Shown here one piece after another: positions 7,150 through 14,188 of a stretch of 18,393 nt of DNA (positions are counted from its first letter, which is position 1; each line of letters begins with the position of its first letter). The notes beneath the pieces were generated by a model, which saw only the letters and a program-made list of their open reading frames with translations, searched no databases and was not told the origin of the DNA. The stretch spans positions 1 to 18,393 of the forward strand of contig JAFGSL010000680.1 in assembly GCA_016934645.1 (NCBI GenBank), given 5' to 3'. A program made the position numbers and the translations under genes. The stretch comes from Anaerolineae bacterium (GTDB taxonomy: Bacteria > Chloroflexota > Anaerolineae > B4-G1 > SLSP01).

Positions 7150-10100
7150 TTATTCCCCTCTCAATTCCTGCAATGTTTCTTCTTCAAATGGGTTGCGCCC
7201 GGCTTTTAGTTCGGCGATCCATTCCTCGCGCTGTGGGCCAGATCCACTTCCCTCGTACCGGCCATTCTCTTTTAACCATGCCACATAAGCCTCGAAATCC
7301 TTAATTGCACCGGCAATATCGCCCGTTAGCGCACGTGCCAAGCCCCGGCTATCACGATCGTTACTATACTCCGATTCTAATGTCACTGCCTCATCACACG
7401 CAAACAGAACTTCAGATGCGTATCCGTGTAGGCTACCAAACCAGCACAACGTGTTCCAAGATGCCGCCGCAATCACCATATCCGGATTGTACACTTGCGC
7501 CTGAGCATACGCGGCGAGAGCTTTCTCAATCTCACCTGCTCTCGCGAGTGTTTGCCCTTCTTTAATCAAGGTCGGTGCTCCCAATCGTTGTGCTTCCTTT
7601 TCTGGATTAAGGTCGAGAGTCGGATCCAAATCCAAAGCTTGGCTGAAAATGGCGGTAGCCGTCACTATCTCGCCTGCGCTTGCTAGTGCTTGCCCTGCCT
7701 CAATCAAGGCCGGAGCGATGAGTTGTCGCGCTTCTGTTTCTGGATCGTAGGGACGCTCCGGGTATAGTGTTAAAGTCTGGGTGAAAAAGGTGATAGCTGC
7801 CTCAATCGAACTGTTACGGGCCAATGTTTGCCCTGCCTCAAAAAAGCTCGGATGTAAGGGCCACTCCGCGCACGTTTTACGATACACTTCTCCTTGGAAG
7901 TAGTGCCGCCACTCATCCCACGTCAAATTGCGCCCGGCTCTTTGGCACGCCCGCGCTTGCCAGGACGCGTCATTTACATCCCACAGGATGATGGTGTGAT
8001 TCCAACAACTGAAGACCAGAATCTGTCCATTCGGGCTAAAGGCCACGCTACCGCTACTCACATCACTTTTGTGCCCGGTGAGGGGCACGCCGAGGGGCGT
8101 GGGCGCGCGCGGGTCGACCACATCCCACAGGATGATCGTGCCATCATCACTGCCGGATGCCAGGGTCTGCCCGTCTGGGCTAAAGGCCACGCTCCTCACA
8201 TTGTCCGTATGCCCGGTGAGGGGCGCGCCGAGGGGCGTGGGCGCGCGCAGGTCGGCCACATCCCACAGGATGATCGTGTCATCCGCACTGCCGGAGGCCA
8301 GGGTTTGCCCATCCGGGCTAAAAACCACGCTTAACACCAGATTCTTGTGCCCGGTAAGGGGCGCGCCGAGGGGCGTGGGCGCGCGCGGGTCGGCCACATC
8401 CCACAGGATGATCGTGTCATCCGCACTGCCGGAGGCCAGGGTCTGCCCGTCCGGGCTAAAAACCACGCTTAACACATCGCCTGTGTCCCCGGTGAGGGGC
8501 GCGCGGAGTTGCGCGAGCGCGCGCGGGTCGGCCACATCCCACAGGATGATCGTGTCATCCCTACTGCCGGAGGCCAGGGTCTGCCCGTCCGGGCTAAAAA
8601 CCACGCTTAACACATCACCTGTGTGCCCGGTGAGGGGCGCGCCGAGTTGTGTGGGCGCGCGCGGGTCGGCCACATCCCACAGGATGATCGTGTTGTCAGA
8701 ACTGCCGGAGGCCAGGGTCCACCCGTTCGGGCTAAAGGCCACGCTATACACCCAATTCTCGTGCCCGGTGAGGGACGCGCCGAGTTGCGCGGGCGCGCGC
8801 GGGTCGGCGATGTCCCACAGGATGATCTCGCCTTGTACACAGTCCATCCACCCAGTATCCCACTCTCCACAACTGCCGGAGGCCAGGGTCTGCCCGTCAG
8901 GGCTAAAGGCCACGCTCCACACATCACCTGTGTGCCCGGTGAGGGGCACACCAATTGGCGCGGGTGCGCGCGGGTTGGCCACATCCCACAGAATGATCGT
9001 GCTATCCACACTGCCAGAGGCCAGGGACTGCCCGTCCGGGCTAAAGGCCACGCCCCACACCCAACTCGCGTGCCCGGTGAGGGACGCGCCAAGGGGCGTG
9101 GGGGCGCACGGGTCGGTCACATCCCACAGGATGATGGTGCCGTCAGAACTGCCGGAGGCCAGGGTCTGCCCGTCGGGGCTGAAGGCCACGCTCCACACAT
9201 CACCTGTGTGCCCGGTGAGGGGCGCGCCGAGGGGCGTGGGGGCGCGCGGGTCGGTCACATCCCACAGAATGATCGTGTTATCCACACTGCCAGAGGCCAG
9301 GGACTGCCCGTCCGGACTAAAGGCCACGCTATTTACACCAGACTTGTGCCCGGTGAGAGGCACGCCGAGTGGGGTGGGCGCGCGCGGGTCGGCCACATCC
9401 CACAGGATGATCTCGCCTTCTGTACACAACCATTGAACACCTGGATCATAACTACAACCGGCGGAGGCCAGGGTCTGCCCGTCCGGGCTAAAATCCACGC
9501 TGTACACATCACCTGTGTGCCCGGTGAGGGGCGCGCCGAGGGGCGCGTGCGGGTCAGTCACATCCCACAGGATGATGGTGCCGCCAGAACTGCCGGAGGC
9601 CAGGGTCTGCCCGTCGGGGCTGAAGGCCACGCTCCACACATCACGTGTGTGCCCGGTGAGGGGCGCGCCGAGGGGCGTGGGGGCGCGCGGGTCGGTCACA
9701 TCCCACAGGATGATGGTGCCGTCAGAACTGCCGGAGGCCAGAGTCTGGCCATCCGGGTTAAAGGCCACGCTCCTCACATCACCTGTGTGCCCGGTGAGAG
9801 GCACGCCGAGTGGGGTAGGCGCGCGCGGGTCGGTCACATCCCACAGGATGATCGTGTTATCATTACTGCCGGAGGCCAGGGTCTGCCCGTCCGGGCTAAA
9901 GGCCACGCTCCACACCCAACTCTCGTGCCCGTACAAACGGTTACGTAGCTGTGGGTTGTGTTGTAAGCTGGACAACAGACTGCTGCGCGCCTCGACGGTG
10001 GTGGTAATGCCATACGCTTCAACAGCTAACAAGGATGCTAGATCCAGCGCGCTTTCCAAATTTGAGGTAGATTGGGCAGCCAGTTGGCGGGAACGGGCAA

Positions 10101-11832
10101 TTTGGGCTTGGGCTAAGGCTTTCCGTGTCTCGTCATCAGCCCGGTCACGTTCTGTTTGGGCAGTTATCAAGGCTGCTTCGGCGGTTGCTTGCGCTTCTTC
10201 TGCTTCCTTCTGTTTAGCTTCCGCGGTAGCTTGAGCCGTAGCGGCTATTTTTTGTTGCTCAATTGCCGCCGTGCTAGCTGCCTCCGCGGTTGCTTTTTGC
10301 AGAACTGCGTCTGCCTTCGCTTTCGTTGCTTGATCGGCACTGTACAAAGCCCAGACTGTCAATCCAAGCAAGATTACAATTGCACCCGCCATCCCAATTA
10401 TCGTATTCCGCCGCCGTAAGGCTTTCTGGCGCGCTTGTTCTTGCTCAACCGCTTGCTGGCGCAGACTTTCCACTAGGAAATTCTGCTCCTCGGCAATGAT
10501 ATCGCCAGGATGCTCGCGAGCATACGCTTCTGCTTGGGTAAGTAGTTCGCCTTTGAGCAGTTGTTGCGGATCACGTCCGGCCGCCAGCCAGCTTTGCGTC
10601 GGCTCCGCCAGCGGATTGCGGTAGGTGCTGCGCCACTCGCGGTTGTCCTGTAACACCGGTTCTACCAGCCGGTCGTGGGCTAACTCATACCAGCGCGCGC
10701 CTGCCCGGGTTTCGGCACGAATGATGTGTTGTGCTTCCAGCGCGTCCACCGCTGCGTTGGGCAGGCCGGCAGTTTCTACGTCGCCGCGCAACACCAACCC
10801 GCGCGTCTCCGCCTGGGTAATAAGCTGTTCTCCAAACCAGCGCCGCAACTGGCGTTCATTGACATCAGTTGCGGCCATCGCCGCGCGCATCGCGCTCTCG
10901 TAGAAATCAATCAACGCACGGTCAATGTTCCCGTACTGCTCGATCTCCTCCCACTGGATCGCGTTATCTTCCTGCTCCGGCAGGTTCTCCCAGAGGCGGC
11001 TGCATACCACCTGCAACTGCACCGGCTCCACGTAGGGGCCAAGGGGGGCTTCTTCCGCCGCCGCCCCCGTGTGTTGCTGCACCTTGATGCGGCGCAGGTT
11101 GTCCACCAGGCGTTCCGCTACGCCAGGGTCATAGCGACAGCCCGCGTTTTCTGCAGGGCGCTTGACGGCGGACAATGCCCCGTGCGGCCCCAGCCGTTCC
11201 ATCCGAAAACGCGCGCGCAGGCGGCGGGGGAAGATGGGGGCGTAGGGGTCTATCGCGGCTACGTGATCCTCGCGCATCGCCAGCACGACGCCCAGGTTGG
11301 GCAAGGTGTCCAGCGCCTCGCGCATCTGCTGGAAGAAGCCAGCCGCCTCCTGCCAGCGCTCGCGGTGGGTGGTGAAGATTTCTTCGAACTGATCCAGGAT
11401 GAGCACGACCGCGCGCAAAGCGGTGGCTTCGGCATCTGTGCCGCTGCCTGAAATCCGCGCGTTACACAAAGGTCGCAGATAGTCGCAGAGGGTTTGAGTC
11501 AACATCGCCTGCGAGTCGGCATCCTCACCGGCCAACGTCAGCAAGGTGCTGAAGACAAAGACGTTGTCCACCGCATCTGCGGCGATGCCCAGCGGCAGTT
11601 CGCTGCCCACCCGCGCGACAGGCAGCAGGACAAAGCCCTCTTCCTCCAGCGTCGGGATGACGCTGGCATTGAGCAGCGAGGTCTTCCCCGCGCCGGATTG
11701 CGCGTAGAAGAGCACCTCCCGCTCGGAGCGGATGAGCGCGCACAGTTCGCGCGCTTCGCGTTTGCGCCCGAAGAAGTTGTCTTTGTCTTTGCGCTCGTAG
11801 GGGCGCGGGCCGACATAGGGATTATTATGCAT
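7150..11832 (-). CDS. nSTAND ATPase-TM-coiled coil-14xWD40-TPR protein
   Basis: 1560-residue NLR-like protein. The N-terminus has the nSTAND opening NPYVGPRPY and FFGRKREAREL, Walker A AQSGAGKTS (44-52), Walker B VVLILDQFEE (142-151) and a winged-helix end LAHDRLVEPV (384-393). One transmembrane helix spans about 477-498, then an Ala/Gln/Glu-rich coiled coil to about 590. Fourteen WD40 repeats of about 46 residues follow (633-1288), enough for two seven-bladed propellers, and are nearly identical except at a few positions. A CQRAGRN...EVYRKTC cap and about four TPR-like helix pairs close the protein. The frame opens with TTG at 11850, but the ATG at 11832 has GGGAG at the right distance. STAND proteins are ATP-driven switches that assemble on sensing a ligand. 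The coupled CHAT-SIR2 gene is the likely effector (inference). Confidence 0.92.
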   Translation of the reverse strand: MHNNPYVGPRPYERKDKDNFFGRKREARELCALIRSEREVLFYAQSGAGKTSLLNASVIPTLEEEGFVLLPVARVGSELPLGIAADAVDNVFVFSTLLTLAGEDADSQAMLTQTLCDYLRPLCNARISGSGTDAEATALRAVVLILDQFEEIFTTHRERWQEAAGFFQQMREALDTLPNLGVVLAMREDHVAAIDPYAPIFPRRLRARFRMERLGPHGALSAVKRPAENAGCRYDPGVAERLVDNLRRIKVQQHTGAAAEEAPLGPYVEPVQLQVVCSRLWENLPEQEDNAIQWEEIEQYGNIDRALIDFYESAMRAAMAATDVNERQLRRWFGEQLITQAETRGLVLRGDVETAGLPNAAVDALEAQHIIRAETRAGARWYELAHDRLVEPVLQDNREWRSTYRNPLAEPTQSWLAAGRDPQQLLKGELLTQAEAYAREHPGDIIAEEQNFLVESLRQQAVEQEQARQKALRRRNTIIGMAGAIVILLGLTVWALYSADQATKAKADAVLQKATAEAASTAAIEQQKIAATAQATAEAKQKEAEEAQATAEAALITAQTERDRADDETRKALAQAQIARSRQLAAQSTSNLESALDLASLLAVEAYGITTTVEARSSLLSSLQHNPQLRNRLYGHESWVWSVAFSPDGQTLASGSNDNTIILWDVTDPRAPTPLGVPLTGHTGDVRSVAFNPDGQTLASGSSDGTIILWDVTDPRAPTPLGAPLTGHTRDVWSVAFSPDGQTLASGSSGGTIILWDVTDPHAPLGAPLTGHTGDVYSVDFSPDGQTLASAGCSYDPGVQWLCTEGEIILWDVADPRAPTPLGVPLTGHKSGVNSVAFSPDGQSLASGSVDNTIILWDVTDPRAPTPLGAPLTGHTGDVWSVAFSPDGQTLASGSSDGTIILWDVTDPCAPTPLGASLTGHASWVWGVAFSPDGQSLASGSVDSTIILWDVANPRAPAPIGVPLTGHTGDVWSVAFSPDGQTLASGSCGEWDTGWMDCVQGEIILWDIADPRAPAQLGASLTGHENWVYSVAFSPNGWTLASGSSDNTIILWDVADPRAPTQLGAPLTGHTGDVLSVVFSPDGQTLASGSRDDTIILWDVADPRALAQLRAPLTGDTGDVLSVVFSPDGQTLASGSADDTIILWDVADPRAPTPLGAPLTGHKNLVLSVVFSPDGQTLASGSADDTIILWDVADLRAPTPLGAPLTGHTDNVRSVAFSPDGQTLASGSDDGTIILWDVVDPRAPTPLGVPLTGHKSDVSSGSVAFSPNGQILVFSCWNHTIILWDVNDASWQARACQRAGRNLTWDEWRHYFQGEVYRKTCAEWPLHPSFFEAGQTLARNSSIEAAITFFTQTLTLYPERPYDPETEARQLIAPALIEAGQALASAGEIVTATAIFSQALDLDPTLDLNPEKEAQRLGAPTLIKEGQTLARAGEIEKALAAYAQAQVYNPDMVIAAASWNTLCWFGSLHGYASEVLFACDEAVTLESEYSNDRDSRGLARALTGDIAGAIKDFEAYVAWLKENGRYEGSGSGPQREEWIAELKAGRNPFEEETLQELRGE
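7969..9936 (-). repeat. Fourteen tandem 138-base WD40-coding repeats
   Basis: The DNA coding the propellers is a tandem array with a period of about 138 bases. Long blocks, such as the stretch coding FSPDGQTLASGS and IILWDV, are nearly unchanged from copy to copy. The fourth and eighth repeats each carry an 11-codon insertion. The first and last copies are the most diverged. The identity extends to third codon positions, which points to recent duplication or ongoing gene conversion. Confidence 0.9.
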
Positions 11833-11862
11833 GGACATCTCCCATAGCAAACAGCAATGACT

Positions 11863-11892
11863 TACATTTCATTTTATATGAAAGCGAATGTA
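11863..11892. promoter_or_regulatory. Palindrome overlapping the operon promoter region
   Basis: TTTCAT (11867-11872) and ATGAAA (11878-11883) form an inverted repeat with a 5-base spacer, and TACATT (11863-11868) and AATGTA (11887-11892) add an overlapping outer pair. The region is 31-60 bases upstream of the chosen start of the nSTAND gene and covers the candidate -10, a typical place for an operator. Confidence 0.4.
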
Positions 11893-11897
11893 GTGAA
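11871..11897 (-). promoter_or_regulatory. Candidate promoter of the nSTAND/CHAT-SIR2 operon
   Basis: On the minus strand, TTCACT (11892-11897) and TAAAAT (11871-11876) are separated by 15 bases. The -10 box matches five of six consensus bases, while the -35 match and spacing are modest. It is the best sigma-70-type site in the 107 bases between the C39-GH gene and the nSTAND start. Confidence 0.35.
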
Positions 11898-11939
11898 AGA
11901 CTGCTCGTGAACTTCCATCCAGTTCGCTCCAGCACAACC

Positions 11940-13994
11940 TCAAACGGGACCGCGCACTATCTTGAAGAACGTATCGTAGATCGGCCCTTTAGGATTGTCG
12001 TGTGAATCTACAATCCCTGACCCGCGCATCTTGTTCGACCAGGCGAACCAGAGGACAACCGGTACCCGCTCACGGTAGCGTTGCCCTACTTCGGCATATA
12101 CCTCCTGCAGGTAGCGCGCGATTTCTTCCCAGTGATAGGCGCTGTTGTCCGCCAGATCCAGATTGTCGTTAGGCACGCCAATTTCAGTGATCCAGATCGG
12201 ATCAGGCAAACCCTGTGTGACCGTGTTCAGGTAGTCTTGCAGCCCTCCCCAGCGGCTTAGGTGAGGAACTTCGGTCGGAATATTAGCCGGATACCGCCCG
12301 TAAGGATGCATCCCCACCGCATCTACGGGCCACTCCCCATGCATTGCTGCACGGGTTTGCCGCACATAATTCACGTTGCCCTCCGGGCCTCCACATACCC
12401 CGCCAAACACAACTTTCGCCGCGGGATCGACTTCCCTGATTGCCCGGCCCGTGGCAAGCAGGATCGGAGCATAAGTCTCAGGTGCTATGTAGATCGAAGT
12501 ACCATGACCTTCCCGGTTATCGCCTTCGTTCCAGATCTGGTAAGCGGCCACCCGCCCCTTAAAATGCTGCACCACCCCACGCACATAATTGCCAAAGTCA
12601 TTCGCATATCTAGGCCAGTCGCCGTGATCCCAGGGACCGTGCCCCCAGAACGATTCCCAATTGAGAATCATCAACGACTTGGTTCCGGCAGCGCGATAGT
12701 AATCCACCACGGTATCGTAATGGGCAAATGACTGCGCCTCGGTGTAGTGCAACGCACTCTGTTTGAAGACGAAGCGCACCCAGCCCACGCCCTGCAACTC
12801 GACAGTGGTAAGTGGACGATGGGCATCCTGCGGGGAGGGGTTGATATTGATGCCGTACCGGTTGACCCCGGCAATCAGCCCCTCATCTCCCGATGACGCG
12901 ACCACTGGCGGAGCCACACTGACCAGCATGACACCGTCAGCCTTTTCACGCGCCCAGCCAGAGATGCCGCTGGTGGACTGTACCCACAGCCAGGGCGTGC
13001 CATCGGCTTCCGTGACGCGATGCGAGACCGCGAGCTGCCCACCGATAGAGATGCGCTCTAGCAGCGCCGACTCGATATCACGTCCTTCACGCAAGCTCAG
13101 ACCACCGGCCTGACGCACTGGCGAGGTATCCAGTACATACATCATGGACATCTCAAATGGCGATGCAGAGGAAAGGTAACGCTCACCACTACTGCTGGCT
13201 GCTGCCATCCAGCCGGTGACACCCTGATCGGTCAAAACGCGTTGCCAGGTGTAACCCAGTGCATCCGGGCCGGATTCCGGGCTGAGCACAGCCACATGTT
13301 GGCCGAACGGGATGCAGACCGCCCCATCGTCCGCGGAGACATTGGGCTGCGGGCGCAGCCACAAGCTAGGCGAGGCGATGACCCACGCATCGCCAAGTTT
13401 GGCAGCGCCACCGGTAGGCGCGGCAAACGAGAGCGCAGCATCGAGCCGTGGAAACGGTGGCGGCGCCGGCACCGGTGCGAGCAGGTTAAACCCCAAGCCC
13501 TCCCACGCCGCCAAGAACGCTTCATAAGCGTAAGCCCGCCGGTAGCCACCGCTCCTCCCTTCACAAGCTTCAGGATAATGCGGATCGTTGACATACACTA
13601 GGCCAGCGATATTGTCGTAACCGACCACCAACACATAATGCCGTCCAGTACAGCGGCGTTCCAGCCGGTCGGCCAGGAGGCCGTACTTGAGCGCCACAAT
13701 GGGCGGCTGGCCGTCGTCAATCAGGCGTGTGAGATCGCTAAGCGTTTGGCTTTTGCCTTGGAACATGGTCAAACCCTGAGCGAGCGCGCCGCGCAGAACA
13801 GCCGTCGGGGACAACCGGCAGCCGGTCTTTCCCGGTGTAGGATTAGCTTCACCGGCAGCGGCTACATCGTGAGCCGAGGTCGGCTGGGTCATCGCCTCCA
13901 GCAGCATCGCCACACAGCACGCGCCGCAATCCAGGCGCGCACCATCCTCGCTGTGACGCGAGACGAAAGGAACATTGAGCATTCGAGTTGTCAT
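11940..13994 (-). CDS. C39-like cysteine peptidase, SH3-like domains and GH-A glycoside hydrolase fusion
   Basis: 684-residue three-part protein. Residues 1-172 resemble the papain-like C39_2 peptidase fold: Cys23 in LDCGACCVAM, His119 in GRHYVLVVGYD, and Asp137 in YVNDPHYPE. Residues about 200-355 hold two SH3-like segments with WLRPQPN and GVTGWMAA, then LSLREG and ISGWARE. Residues about 375-680 form a GH-A TIM barrel with the acid/base Glu490 in YQIWNEGDN, His563 in GMHPYGRYP and the nucleophile Glu604 in WITEIGVPN. No signal peptide or membrane helix is visible at the N-terminus, which is odd for a polysaccharide-cleaving enzyme. The ATG at 13994 is preceded by GGGAG. It stands between the M23-SH3 gene and the nSTAND operon in the same orientation. 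Substrates are unknown, and cell wall or an exopolysaccharide is a guess. Confidence 0.82.
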   Translation of the reverse strand: MTTRMLNVPFVSRHSEDGARLDCGACCVAMLLEAMTQPTSAHDVAAAGEANPTPGKTGCRLSPTAVLRGALAQGLTMFQGKSQTLSDLTRLIDDGQPPIVALKYGLLADRLERRCTGRHYVLVVGYDNIAGLVYVNDPHYPEACEGRSGGYRRAYAYEAFLAAWEGLGFNLLAPVPAPPPFPRLDAALSFAAPTGGAAKLGDAWVIASPSLWLRPQPNVSADDGAVCIPFGQHVAVLSPESGPDALGYTWQRVLTDQGVTGWMAAASSSGERYLSSASPFEMSMMYVLDTSPVRQAGGLSLREGRDIESALLERISIGGQLAVSHRVTEADGTPWLWVQSTSGISGWAREKADGVMLVSVAPPVVASSGDEGLIAGVNRYGININPSPQDAHRPLTTVELQGVGWVRFVFKQSALHYTEAQSFAHYDTVVDYYRAAGTKSLMILNWESFWGHGPWDHGDWPRYANDFGNYVRGVVQHFKGRVAAYQIWNEGDNREGHGTSIYIAPETYAPILLATGRAIREVDPAAKVVFGGVCGGPEGNVNYVRQTRAAMHGEWPVDAVGMHPYGRYPANIPTEVPHLSRWGGLQDYLNTVTQGLPDPIWITEIGVPNDNLDLADNSAYHWEEIARYLQEVYAEVGQRYRERVPVVLWFAWSNKMRGSGIVDSHDNPKGPIYDTFFKIVRGPV

Positions 13995-14057
13995 CGTTGA
14001 TCTCCCGTAAAAGAGTCTGATAGTCTTTAGTCGAATAGTCCCGCTTCTTTGACAAGG

Positions 14058-14152
14058 CTCAGTAGATCACAATTTTGTTCGTAGTAACGACTTCGGTCGT
14101 CATAAGAACCACTAAAGTGGTTACTACGAACTTAGATTTTCGATCTACTGAG
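14058..14152. repeat. Nested palindromic element (MITE-like)
   Basis: Outer arms CTCAGTAGATC (14058-14068) and GATCTACTGAG (14142-14152) are perfectly complementary. Inside, GTTCGTAGTAAC (14077-14088) pairs with GTTACTACGAAC (14120-14131). Between these, two small hairpins stand side by side, ACGAC/GTCGT with a TTCG loop (14087-14100) and ACCAC/GTGGT with a TAAA loop (14108-14121). The whole can fold into a cruciform with a three-way junction. It fills the space between the M23-SH3 gene and the C39-GH gene. The shape is typical of dispersed non-autonomous repeats, and it could also act as a terminator for the upstream gene. Confidence 0.7.
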
Positions 14153-14188
14153 TCCCAGTAAATCACTGAGACTATTGACTGGTTCTGC

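Noticed and set aside
7969..9936. Periodic repeats resembling a CRISPR or satellite array
   Set aside because: The period of 138 bases is a multiple of three, the whole stretch is one open frame, and the product is a textbook series of WD40 blades.
8069..9948. Two long plus-strand open frames (about 455 and 441 codons) with repetitive translations
   Set aside because: They lie opposite the WD40-coding repeats. Their repetitiveness only mirrors the 138-base period, they have no ribosome sites, and no known protein pattern is seen.
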